A stretch of DNA of 64,000 bases. It comes from Bacteroidia bacterium (GTDB lineage: Bacteria > Bacteroidota > Bacteroidia > Chitinophagales > Chitinophagaceae). Shown one piece after another: positions 41,671 through 49,296 of this stretch; position 1 is the stretch's first letter, and each line of letters starts with the position of its first letter. Position numbers and translations under genes: made by a program. The notes below the pieces were generated by a model that did no database searches, was not told where the DNA came from, and saw only the letters and a list, made by a program, of their open reading frames with translations. The stretch spans positions 310,001-374,000 of the forward strand of contig JAUICZ010000001.1 in NCBI GenBank assembly GCA_030429205.1. The letters are read 5' to 3'.

Positions 41671-42245
41671 TGGAAGATGTATACAAAAGCTCAGAGTCAT
41701 TCGAGAATATAGACTTTACTGAAGATGGTTTCCCTAAGGGAGAGTATGATAATTGTAGTTTCTCTAACTGCCAGTTTCATGAAGCAGACCTGTCATCCTG
41801 CCTTTTCCTGGATTGTGATTTTACAGGCTGCAACTTAAGTATGGCTAAACTAAAGGATACTGCTTTCAGGGATGTGAGCTTTAACGGATGTAAAATGCTG
41901 GGACTCCAGTTTACTGATTGTAATACATTTAGTGTACTATTCCATTTTGACGATTGTCAACTAGACCATTCTTCTTTCTATAAACTCAGCATCAATAAAA
42001 CAGTTTTCAAAAATTCTTCTTTAGAAAGTGTAGACTTTACAGATACTGATTTGAGTAATGCTATGTTTGAGAACAGCAACCTGCTGAATGCCATGTTTGA
42101 CGCAACAAACCTAACAGGTGCAGACTTCTACTCTGCTTATAACTACAGCATAGATCCGGACAAAAATCAAATCAGCAAGGCCCGTTTTTCTCAAACAGGC
42201 ATACACGGACTACTTGATAAATACAATATAAGTATAGAACCTTAA
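41670..42245 (+). CDS. Pentapeptide-repeat protein
   Basis: 191-residue protein made almost entirely of A(D/N)LxF-type pentapeptide repeats, predicted to form a right-handed quadrilateral beta-helix. Repeats run from about residue 12 to 155, for example CSFSNCQFHEADLSSCLFLD and CDFTGCNLSMAKLKDTAFRD, then VDFTDTDLSNAMFENSNLLN. A non-repeat C-terminus (IDPDKNQISKARFSQTGIHG, then LLDKYNI) is conserved in this Bacteroidota branch. Proteins of this shape include DNA mimics that protect gyrase (Qnr, MfpA), but I see no Qnr-specific loops, so no resistance role is claimed. It is last in an operon with nadC and the lipid kinase and ends at a strong terminator. Confidence 0.88.
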   Translation: MEDVYKSSESFENIDFTEDGFPKGEYDNCSFSNCQFHEADLSSCLFLDCDFTGCNLSMAKLKDTAFRDVSFNGCKMLGLQFTDCNTFSVLFHFDDCQLDHSSFYKLSINKTVFKNSSLESVDFTDTDLSNAMFENSNLLNAMFDATNLTGADFYSAYNYSIDPDKNQISKARFSQTGIHGLLDKYNISIEP

Positions 42246-42251
42246 GACAAT

Positions 42252-42277
42252 AAAAAAGGGGCAGCTGCCCCTTTTTT
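42252..42277. terminator. Bidirectional perfect palindromic terminator
   Basis: Six A, GGGGCAGCTGCCCC and six T form a perfect 26-bp palindrome (42252-42277) between the pentapeptide gene (+) and the carbonic anhydrase gene (-). It should stop transcription from both sides. Confidence 0.92.
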
Positions 42278-42296
42278 AAATAACTAACATATCCGA

Positions 42297-42941
42297 TTAA
42301 CCATTCGGTGTAATGTCATATATTTCTTTAATGTTGTTCAATGTTTCTTCAAAATCAACATTCAAGTCTTTCAATAAGCCGGTTTTCAGGTCGAACACCC
42401 AACCGTGCACCACGGGAAAGTTATTAGCAGCATATTGCTGTTGCACTTCTGCTGTTTTAATGACATTGATGCATTGCTCCTGAACATTTAATTCAACCAA
42501 CCTGTTATAACGATCATGCTCATTTGCAATACTATCAAGCTCGTCTCTGTGCATGCGATATACATCACGAATGTTACGCAACCATGGATTTAAGATACCA
42601 AGGTCTTGCGACGTCATTGCAGCTTTCACACCGCCACAATTATAGTGTCCGCATACAATGATATGCTTTACTTTAAGGTGTACTACAGAATAGTTGATCA
42701 CAGACATTACATTCAAGTCTGTATTTACAACCATATTGGCCACATTTCTATGAACAAATACATCTCCCGGCTCCAACCCCATTACCTGGTTTGCAGGAAC
42801 ACGGCTATCGGAGCAGCCTATATAAAGATAATCAGGTTGCTGCCCTTCAGCTAATTTGTCAAAAAAATCAGCGTCTGAGCCTTTCATTTCCTCTACCCAC
42901 TGCTTATTATTTTCAAATACTTGTTCGTATGATGCAGCCAT
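42297..42941 (-). CDS. Beta-class carbonic anhydrase
   Basis: Zinc enzyme interconverting CO2 and bicarbonate in the cytoplasm. The 214-residue product has the zinc ligands in order: Cys43 and Asp45 with Arg47 in IGCSDSRVPANQ, and His99 and Cys102 in VCGHYNCGGVKAA. GDVFVHRNVANMV is the conserved dimer-interface block. No residue is missing. The length matches the E. coli Can group. A TATTATTG sequence (one mismatch to the promoter consensus) lies about 30 nt upstream of the ATG at 42941. It is a single-gene unit between two terminator regions. Confidence 0.94.
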   Translation of the reverse strand: MAASYEQVFENNKQWVEEMKGSDADFFDKLAEGQQPDYLYIGCSDSRVPANQVMGLEPGDVFVHRNVANMVVNTDLNVMSVINYSVVHLKVKHIIVCGHYNCGGVKAAMTSQDLGILNPWLRNIRDVYRMHRDELDSIANEHDRYNRLVELNVQEQCINVIKTAEVQQQYAANNFPVVHGWVFDLKTGLLKDLNVDFEETLNNIKEIYDITPNG

Positions 42942-43067
42942 GTTAGTTCAGTTTTAGTTGATTGCAATAATAGTTAATATCCCCTTTGTATCCAGAATAT
43001 AATGATAAAGGTTTCTAAAACTATATATATCGTGTAATTTTACGGCTCGAAAAACAAAATTTAGATT

Positions 43068-44075
43068 ATGAAACTGGTAACCTACTCAAAAGCAGGTAAG
43101 GAGCAATTAGCTTTTTTGGTGAATGATATGCTGTACGATATGAATGCAGTGAACGACAGATTGCCTGACAACATGAAAGAGATGTTAGACAACTGGGAAA
43201 CATTGGTAGATACAGCGCGTCAGGCTGAAGATGACATCAAAAGCGGCAAGAGCAATGTAGAAGGTATACCTTTTGATGCTAATAATGTTTTGGCACCTGT
43301 GCCACATCCTACTTCTTGCCGCGACGGATACGCATTCCGCCAACATGTGGCTGCTGCGCGCCGTAACCGTAAGGTGGATATGATACCTGAATTCGACCAG
43401 TTCCCAATATGGTATTTCACTAATCACAATGCGATTCAAGGTCCCGGCGATATCGTATGTATGCCGGATCACTTCAACAAACTAGATTTTGAACTGGAAG
43501 CAGCAGTAGTATTAGGTAAGAAAGGTCGCAACATCAAAGCCGAAGAGGCAGACAACTATATTGCAGGCTATATGATCATGAATGATATGAGTGCCCGCCT
43601 GATGCAAATGGAAGAGATGAAGCTAAATCTTGGACCTGCAAAAGGTAAAGACTTTAGCACTGTCATAGGTCCAATAATGGTAACGCCTGATGAGTTAGAA
43701 AAATCGCGCATACCTGCGAAAGAAGGACATACCGGTAATAACTATGATCTGAAAATGAAATGCTGGGTGAATGGCGAGTTATTAAGCGAAGGCAGTATGG
43801 GAGACATGGACTGGACTTTTGCTGAAATCATTGAGCGTTGTGCTTATGGTTCTGATGTTTTACCGGGTGATGTTATCGGTAGCGGTACTGTAGGTACAGG
43901 TTGTTTGCTTGAGTTGAATGGTACAGGTTTATTAAACGACCCCAACTATCAGGTACAATGGCTACAGCCCGGTGATGTAGTAGAAATGGAGATTGAAGGC
44001 CTAGGCAGATTGAAAAATACTATTGTAAAAGAAGATACAGACTTTAGTTTGTTAGCTATTAAGAAAAACTTATAG
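43068..44075 (+). CDS. Fumarylacetoacetate hydrolase family protein
   Basis: 335-residue C-C bond hydrolase of the FAH superfamily. The N-terminal domain (KLVTYSKAGKEQLAFLVND) leads to CRDGYAFRQHVAAARRNR. The catalytic domain has PIWYFTNHNAIQGPGDIVCM, then FELEAAVVLGKKGRNI with the metal-binding Glu residues, and YMIMNDMSARLMQMEEMKLN. The C-terminal GSGTVGTGCLLELNGTG and WLQPGDVVEMEIEGLGRLKN are family-typical. The substrate could be fumarylacetoacetate (tyrosine catabolism) or an acylpyruvate; no hmgA, hppD or maiA gene is in the window, so fahA is not claimed. A strong terminator follows. Confidence 0.9.
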   Translation: MKLVTYSKAGKEQLAFLVNDMLYDMNAVNDRLPDNMKEMLDNWETLVDTARQAEDDIKSGKSNVEGIPFDANNVLAPVPHPTSCRDGYAFRQHVAAARRNRKVDMIPEFDQFPIWYFTNHNAIQGPGDIVCMPDHFNKLDFELEAAVVLGKKGRNIKAEEADNYIAGYMIMNDMSARLMQMEEMKLNLGPAKGKDFSTVIGPIMVTPDELEKSRIPAKEGHTGNNYDLKMKCWVNGELLSEGSMGDMDWTFAEIIERCAYGSDVLPGDVIGSGTVGTGCLLELNGTGLLNDPNYQVQWLQPGDVVEMEIEGLGRLKNTIVKEDTDFSLLAIKKNL

Positions 44076-44090
44076 CAAAGAAATAATGGT

Positions 44091-44117
44091 AAAAAGGCGG
44101 GCATAGCCCGCCTTTTT
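44091..44117 (+). terminator. Terminator of the FAH-family gene
   Basis: AAAAAGGCGGGC (44091-44102), the 3-nt loop ATA and GCCCGCCTTTTT (44106-44117) form a 12-bp perfect stem ending in five T. Confidence 0.92.
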
Positions 44118-44179
44118 ATTTGCATGACTAAAGAAGTAAACCCAAAATATTATCTTCAAAGGCTCAACCAATAAATGCT

Positions 44180-44584
44180 ATGTATTACAAAGAAGCAGTA
44201 TTATGTATACTATTTGCAATGGCAGAAGCTGACGGCAATGTCAGCGCAGAAGAAATGAGTGAGATACTGACTATGAAAGAAGCCTTCAACGGATACAGTG
44301 AACATAATATTGTCGCATTGTTCGATGAGTACCGTCAAAGGTTTTCCGATAAATCTTTTACAGAGATCTCTAATGTAATGGTATCTCAAATTCCTGAAGA
44401 GTTATTTATGGGCACGCTGTCTATAATGGCTGATATTGCAGTGGTCGACTTTGATGTAAACTTGAAAGAAGGATCTCTTATCAGCATTGTTGCTAATGCA
44501 ATGGGCATTACCGATGTTGCAGTAAAAACACTCTTACTAGCTTCATTATCAAAAAAGCTAATGTTAACCGCCAGTCAGCAATAG
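44180..44584 (+). CDS. TerB-like small cytoplasmic protein
   Basis: 134-residue all-helical protein resembling the TerB/DjlA helical domain. The two acidic TerB-type motifs are present: MAEADGNVSAEEMSEI near the N-terminus and MADIAVVDFDVNLKEGSLIS in the second half, followed by IVANAMGITD. In TerB, such acidic clusters bind metal. No other ter gene is nearby, so tellurite resistance is not implied. A 60-bp gap and the terminator at 44091 separate it from the FAH-family gene, so it has its own promoter, which I could not identify. Confidence 0.7.
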   Translation: MYYKEAVLCILFAMAEADGNVSAEEMSEILTMKEAFNGYSEHNIVALFDEYRQRFSDKSFTEISNVMVSQIPEELFMGTLSIMADIAVVDFDVNLKEGSLISIVANAMGITDVAVKTLLLASLSKKLMLTASQQ

Positions 44585-44656
44585 TATAAGCCTGCCTTAT
44601 AATTGTATCAACATTAGTTTGAATTATTTCATCATGCATTCCCTTATCTTTATAGT

Positions 44657-45619
44657 ATGATGAGCAGAAAAAAATTCATTAAAGGTTCGGCAATAATCGG
44701 TGCCAGTATAGCTATGCCTTCTTTGGTATTAGGACAATCGGGCATGTATTCTTCTAAAACCAATCGAAAAATATACCGCATACTAAACTCTGACAGAGTA
44801 AACGTAGGCACCCTGCCTGTAATGAGAGCTTTTGCAGGCAATCATTTAGATCATGTTTCGCCGTTTGTACTTTTTGATGAGTTTGGCCCTGTAGATATCA
44901 CACCGGGGCAAGATGCATTGCGAGTAAATGCTCATCCGCATGCAGGTGTCATCCCTACTACTTATTTCTTATCGGGCGAAGGGCACCATAAAGACAGCTT
45001 GAATTATGATTTTCAAATTGGCACAGGAGAGTTCATGATGTTCAGTTCCGGTAAAGGAGCCATACACATGGAAGAGTCTGGTAACAAACTAAAAGAAAAA
45101 GGTGGTAACCTACACGGCTTCCAGATATGGTTGAACATGCCTGCGCAACATAAATACGATGACCCGACAACCGTTGTGTTTAACGATAAACACATGCCTA
45201 CTATGGTAAAAGAGAACTTTACCGCCAAAATAGTTCTAGGCGAACTGATGGGGTTCCAGTCTGAAGTAAAAACATTTACACCTACATTCTACTATTATAT
45301 CAAACTGAACAAACAAGCACGTCTGGATATTCCTGTTGACCCGACACACAATGCTTTTTTGTATCATGTTAGCGGTAAATTGGAGATAGAAGACCAAAAC
45401 GAAATGAAACCCAACCAGCTCGCACTGTATAAACGTGGTGGCAATAATATTAATCTATACAGCGAAGAAGGGGCAGAAGTATTTGTAATGGGCGGACAGC
45501 CACTAAACGAACCTGTATTTGCTTATGGGCCTTTTGTTATGAATAATGAAGAGCAGATAAGACGTGCTTACTCTGATTATATGTCAGGTAAAATGGGCAA
45601 CCCCGATGAGGTAAACTAA
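44657..45619 (+). CDS. Pirin family bicupin with exported, Tat-like N-terminus
   Basis: 320-residue bicupin. Most pirins are cytoplasmic, but this one begins MMSRKKFIKGSAIIGASIAM followed by PSLVLGQ, which looks like a Tat-type signal with Arg-Lys instead of the twin Arg. The cupin metal site is preserved in NAHPHAGVIPTTYFLSGEGH, with HKDS further on and GKGAIHMEES (His and Glu). GFQIWLNMPAQHK is the usual pirin link. The second cupin is degenerate. Its TAA overlaps by 4 bp the TAG of the convergent amidohydrolase gene, with no terminator in between. Some pirins are quercetin dioxygenases; the substrate here is unknown. Confidence 0.85.
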   Translation: MMSRKKFIKGSAIIGASIAMPSLVLGQSGMYSSKTNRKIYRILNSDRVNVGTLPVMRAFAGNHLDHVSPFVLFDEFGPVDITPGQDALRVNAHPHAGVIPTTYFLSGEGHHKDSLNYDFQIGTGEFMMFSSGKGAIHMEESGNKLKEKGGNLHGFQIWLNMPAQHKYDDPTTVVFNDKHMPTMVKENFTAKIVLGELMGFQSEVKTFTPTFYYYIKLNKQARLDIPVDPTHNAFLYHVSGKLEIEDQNEMKPNQLALYKRGGNNINLYSEEGAEVFVMGGQPLNEPVFAYGPFVMNNEEQIRRAYSDYMSGKMGNPDEVN

Positions 45620-46770
45620 GCGATCACCTCAATCACTGCATTTTCATCTAAACTGCTTATATGTACTAATCCGCATTTTTTGCCGAGTTCTATACTGCCA
45701 ATAATACCATCCATTTGCAAGGCTTTTGCACCGTTAAAAGTTGCCCATCTCAAAAGGCTTTCCCAATCTATATCAGCGTAATGCTTTTTAATAGCTTGCA
45801 ACTCTGCCAATACAGACAACTGATGATTTGAAGAAAGACTATCAGTACCTATACATATAGTATCGCAGTTATCCATCATCATAGGAATATTAGGCAGGGT
45901 ATTCTCTATATATAAATTAGCATTGGGGCATAAACACCAGTAAACATTTGGCAGATGGTCTTGTGCAAATTCAATATCAATAAAAGAGGTAAACGTATTA
46001 TGCACAAATATTACAGGATGATTACTACTTATCCATGGCAGGTAGGTTTGTAAAGATGATTTTCCTGACGGGGTAAAAAAACTGTCATCCAGATTAAAGG
46101 TTTTCTTTAGTTCAACAATACTCCCCGCTTTATCTTCGTAGTATTCGTTTTCTCCCTGTGTCTCCTGATTATGGATACTTAACAATGTACTTTCTTCAAA
46201 AGTATCTACAAGTTCAAACAACTGTTTTGATACAGAATATGGAGCATGGGGCACTACGGATTGTCGCAATGTTCTTTCTTCTTGCTCCTGGGCAGTAAAC
46301 GAGTGGTATACGGCCATAGAGTAGTCGAATTGTTTTTGGGGGGTCGGAGTAAACCCATAGGTTTCTACAAAGCTGTGGAAATGCATTTTATTTTGCACCC
46401 TCAAGTCCAGCGTGTCTGAAGTATTGGCTATATCTCCAACCGCTACAATACCGTTGTCCTGCATTTGTTTGAATGCGGTATGTCTTGCTTCTACCTTTTG
46501 CTCTTCAGTATAATTATCTCTTTTGTGTACTATCTGCGTTACAAATGGCACTAAACCTGTGTGCTCCGGCACCGCACCTTTTAGATGAGAAAGCTCTAAA
46601 TGGCAATGCGCATTTACAAACCCCGGACATATTACACCATCATAGTATTGCACATTATCTGTAACATCATTTAAAACTGCCTTGATGGTTCCGTCATCCG
46701 CTACATCTATAACTGTGCCTTCCGGCAACCACTTTATTCCATTATGAATTTTTGCCGCGGATACCAGCAT
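45616..46770 (-). CDS. Amidohydrolase (cytosine-deaminase/TRZ-ATZ type)
   Basis: 384-residue metal-dependent amidohydrolase. The HxH metal site is GFVNAHCHLELSHLKG. VVPHAPYSVSKQL holds a third His, LLSIHNQETQGENEYY the His/Glu pair, and CIGTDSLSSNHQLSVL the catalytic Asp (GTDS). All metal-binding residues are present, in contrast to the dihydroorotase-like protein at 20 kb. NAHxHLELS occurs in aminofutalosine-deaminase-like enzymes as well as in other deaminases, so a menaquinone-pathway role is possible but unproven. It overlaps the rluB-like gene by one base (TAATG), and its stop overlaps that of the pirin gene. Confidence 0.88.
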   Translation of the reverse strand: MLVSAAKIHNGIKWLPEGTVIDVADDGTIKAVLNDVTDNVQYYDGVICPGFVNAHCHLELSHLKGAVPEHTGLVPFVTQIVHKRDNYTEEQKVEARHTAFKQMQDNGIVAVGDIANTSDTLDLRVQNKMHFHSFVETYGFTPTPQKQFDYSMAVYHSFTAQEQEERTLRQSVVPHAPYSVSKQLFELVDTFEESTLLSIHNQETQGENEYYEDKAGSIVELKKTFNLDDSFFTPSGKSSLQTYLPWISSNHPVIFVHNTFTSFIDIEFAQDHLPNVYWCLCPNANLYIENTLPNIPMMMDNCDTICIGTDSLSSNHQLSVLAELQAIKKHYADIDWESLLRWATFNGAKALQMDGIIGSIELGKKCGLVHISSLDENAVIEVIA

Positions 46771-47888
46771 TAGTTTTTAAAATGTTTCAGGGTTATCACT
46801 TCTTTAGACGTTAGTTCGCGCCATTTACCACGCGGAATATTCTTTTTGGTTAACCCTGCATACATGACCCTATCCAGTTTGTCAACGGTATAACCCAAGT
46901 GTTCAAATATGCGGCGAACGATCCTGTTCCTCCCACTATGTATCTCAATACCTATTTCATTCTTCTTTTCAAGATATGCCAGTGCATCTACTTTAATCTT
47001 TCCATCTTCAAGAGTCAATCCTTTTACAATTTCATCAAAGTGTGCATCTGTCAAAGGTTTATCCAAAGTAACCTGATATACTTTCTTTATGTTGTATTTG
47101 GGATGCGATAGCTTCTGCGCCAACTCTCCGTCATTGGTCAATAATAATAGTCCTGTAGTATTCCTGTCTAAACGTCCCACAGGATATACTCTAAGTGCCT
47201 TCACCCCCTTCAACAAGTCCATAACTGTTTTTCTTCCCTTTGGATCGGCTGTGGTGGTAATGTGATTCTTAGGCTTATTTAAAAGAATATAAATCAGGTC
47301 TTTTTGAGAATGAAGCACTTTATCATTATACGCCACCTTATCCTTTGACTGAACTTTATAGCCCGGCTGCAACTCTACCTTACCATTCACCTTTATTTTA
47401 CCTTCTTTCACCAGCTCTGCTGCATCTCTACGGCTACAAATACCACAATGGGCAATAAACTTATTCAATGGCATTTCCTCTGGCTTCGGAGCCTCTACTT
47501 CTTCTACATACCTGCTTCTGAATGGTCTTTTTTCGCCATCACTATCATCAAACCTCCTACGTTGGTTATCATTCCTTCCCCTTGTATTTCCTGAGCCTGA
47601 CCTTCTACGGTCATCATCTCGCGTATATCTTTTAGACGGACGGCTTTCGTTATTGTCAGCATCAAACCTCCTACGAGGGCTATCATTCCTACCTCGAGTA
47701 TTTTCCGACCCCGGCCTTCTGTTATCTCCATCTCTGGAATACCTTTTAGACGGGCGACCTTCGTCATTATCAGCATTTCTGCTACCGTACTTTTTCTGCT
47801 CGTCAAGCCCGTTAAAGCCGGGTTTCCCTTTTCTGGCGGGGCCAGCATTCCCTTTCCTTCTACTACCAGATGATCTGTCTGTACTCAT
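46770..47888 (-). CDS. RluB-type 23S rRNA pseudouridine synthase with Arg-rich extension
   Basis: 372 residues. The N-terminal 125 residues are disordered and rich in R, D, N, G and S, with a 38-residue tandem repeat (residues 39-77 and 77-115, each holding RPSKRY, NTRGRND and RRRFD). An S4 RNA-binding domain follows (MPLNKFIAHCGICSRRDAAE, LVKEGKIKVNG). The catalytic domain has VGRLDRNTTGLLLLTNDGEL with the nucleophilic Asp and ends IHSGRNRIVRRIFEHLGY. E. coli RluB modifies U2605; the same target is likely but not certain. The Arg-rich tail may add RNA affinity. It shares one base with the amidohydrolase start. Confidence 0.92.
   Translation of the reverse strand: MSTDRSSGSRRKGNAGPARKGKPGFNGLDEQKKYGSRNADNDEGRPSKRYSRDGDNRRPGSENTRGRNDSPRRRFDADNNESRPSKRYTRDDDRRRSGSGNTRGRNDNQRRRFDDSDGEKRPFRSRYVEEVEAPKPEEMPLNKFIAHCGICSRRDAAELVKEGKIKVNGKVELQPGYKVQSKDKVAYNDKVLHSQKDLIYILLNKPKNHITTTADPKGRKTVMDLLKGVKALRVYPVGRLDRNTTGLLLLTNDGELAQKLSHPKYNIKKVYQVTLDKPLTDAHFDEIVKGLTLEDGKIKVDALAYLEKKNEIGIEIHSGRNRIVRRIFEHLGYTVDKLDRVMYAGLTKKNIPRGKWRELTSKEVITLKHFKN
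47544..47774 (-). repeat. Tandem 114-bp coding repeat in the rluB-like gene
   Basis: Residues 39-76 and 77-114 of the pseudouridine synthase are two imperfect copies of a 38-residue unit. Shared blocks are RPSKRY, DDRRR or DNRRP, NTRGRND and RRRFD. Two copies suggest slippage or unequal recombination, and copy number may vary between strains. Confidence 0.75.
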
Positions 47889-47958
47889 ATTAACATTAAT
47901 GAAACATCAAAGGTACAATCTTTGTGTACCAATGTTCATAAAATAAATCATTTGAATT

Positions 47959-47990
47959 TGTAACTTTTTTTAATCCTCCGCGATATACTA
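47959..47990 (+). promoter_or_regulatory. Candidate autoregulated ECF promoter of the second sigma gene
   Basis: TTGTAAC ends at 47964, then 16 nt, then CGATATAC (47981-47988), 6 nt before the ATG at 47995. The G-n-AAC block, the 16-nt spacer and the T-rich stretch right after AAC match the layout of the elements at 32563 and 33685. Confidence 0.5.
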
Positions 47991-47994
47991 CTGA

Positions 47995-48477
47995 ATGGAG
48001 CTAAACGACTACAACACTTGCGTACAAGAGTGGGCTGATGCACTTTTTCGCTTTGCCTGTAAATCTACAGGTAATGAGGAGGACGCAAGGGATGTAGTTC
48101 AGAACAGCTTCGCAGTTCTTTGGCAAAAAAGAGAGAATGTAGTACCGGCAAAAGCAAAGGCATTTTTGTTTCAGGTAGCGTATAACCAGTCTATAGACTT
48201 ATACCGTAAACAAAGCAGGGTGCATTACACGGAAAGTCAACCCGACACCGGATATACTCAATCTGGAGAAAGCGACCTTAAGAAAGTACTCGACAGGGCA
48301 CTATCTAAGCTGGACGAACAATCTAGAGCGTTGGTATTACTAAAAGACTATGAAGGGTATAAGTACGATGAGATAGCACAAATAACAGATTTATCGCCTG
48401 CGCAGGTAAAAGTATATCTGCATCGTGCCCGGAAAACGTTGAAGAACTATTTAGTAAGTGTAGAAAACATTATTTAA
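47995..48477 (+). CDS. ECF RNA polymerase sigma factor, second copy
   Basis: 160-residue ECF sigma factor. Region 2: WADALFRFACKSTGNEEDAR, DVVQNSFAVLWQKRENV, AFLFQVAYNQSIDLYRKQSR. Region 4: ALSKLDEQSRALVLLKDYEG, YKYDEIAQITDLSPAQVKVY, LHRARKTLKNYL. It is only distantly similar to the factor at 31.9 kb. A promoter-like GTAAC-16-CGATATAC lies immediately upstream, as expected for autoregulation. It is followed after 4 bp by a single-pass membrane protein and then by an outer-membrane protein. Confidence 0.92.
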   Translation: MELNDYNTCVQEWADALFRFACKSTGNEEDARDVVQNSFAVLWQKRENVVPAKAKAFLFQVAYNQSIDLYRKQSRVHYTESQPDTGYTQSGESDLKKVLDRALSKLDEQSRALVLLKDYEGYKYDEIAQITDLSPAQVKVYLHRARKTLKNYLVSVENII

Positions 48478-48481
48478 AAAC

Positions 48482-49285
48482 ATGGCTATGGTGAACAAGG
48501 AAAACTACGAAGAGTACATGATGCTATATGCAGACAGAGAGCTGAACGAAGCTGAAGAAAAAGCTTTACTGGCCTATGTATTAAAGCACCCTGAATTGGA
48601 CGCGGAACTGAATGCCTATACGGCTACACAGTTGCAGCCCGATAACACCCTGGTGTTTGAAAATAAAGAGGAGCTGTTGCAAAAACCTGCTAAACGTATA
48701 GCCTTGGTTCGTAACTGGAAGTTTTATGCCGCTGCCGCATGTGCATTATTACTGTTCGGAACGTTCTTCTTTCAGACAGAAAGCACTACTACAAACTCAC
48801 CAATAGCACAAACAACAAAAACTATCACCCCTAAAGAAATTATTAAAGAAAATGCACCCAAAGAGCAACCACAAAAGAAGCTCTATTCAAAGCAACCTAT
48901 AAAAACTATCGCTATGGAAACAAAAAAAGTACAGCCTGTCAGCCAGCCAAAAGCAGTAAAGCAAGAGGCAAAACATCAGCAGGAAACATTACTGGCACTC
49001 AATACTTTGAATACATCAGCAGATTTCGAAGTAAGGTCTCAGCCTATAAGCATCAGCGAGGTTGCTGTACCTGAAATAGAGCCGGTAATGCCTGAGGAGC
49101 AAAATATCGGCAGCAAAAAGCTTGCGGTAAACACACCTTTAACTGACGCTACAAAAGGCTTACAGCAAATCGAAAATATATTTAACGATAAGCTGATGGC
49201 AGCAAAGCAGGTAAAAGAACAAATAGAAGATACTGAGGTTCGATTCCTCATTGGTAAAAAACAATTATTCGCAGTAAGACTATAA
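48482..49285 (+). CDS. Single-pass membrane protein, putative anti-sigma factor
   Basis: 267-residue protein. The cytoplasmic N-terminus (NKENYEEYMMLYADRELNEA, EEKALLAYVLKHPELDAELN) has the look of an anti-sigma zinc-finger-like helical domain without the cysteines. One membrane helix follows (about 78-96, FYAAAACALLLFGTFFF). The periplasmic part is low-complexity (TTTNSPIAQTTKTITPKEII, KKVQPVSQPKAVKQEAK) and ends in a helix. Topology and position fit an anti-sigma factor for the gene before it. ATG triplets at 48482 and 48488 are both usable starts. The layout is the same as the 31266-31943 gene product. Confidence 0.72.
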   Translation: MAMVNKENYEEYMMLYADRELNEAEEKALLAYVLKHPELDAELNAYTATQLQPDNTLVFENKEELLQKPAKRIALVRNWKFYAAAACALLLFGTFFFQTESTTTNSPIAQTTKTITPKEIIKENAPKEQPQKKLYSKQPIKTIAMETKKVQPVSQPKAVKQEAKHQQETLLALNTLNTSADFEVRSQPISISEVAVPEIEPVMPEEQNIGSKKLAVNTPLTDATKGLQQIENIFNDKLMAAKQVKEQIEDTEVRFLIGKKQLFAVRL

Positions 49286-49296
49286 AACAAGTAATT

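Noticed and set aside
41670-42245. Qnr quinolone resistance protein
   Set aside because: Only the general pentapeptide fold is shared; Qnr-specific loops and C-terminal helix are not recognisable.
44180-44584. Tellurite resistance gene
   Set aside because: A TerB-like domain alone is not evidence for tellurite resistance; no terZ, terD or terC neighbours.
46473-46664. Small forward frame opposite the amidohydrolase
   Set aside because: No signal, motif or promoter; opposite an intact amidohydrolase.
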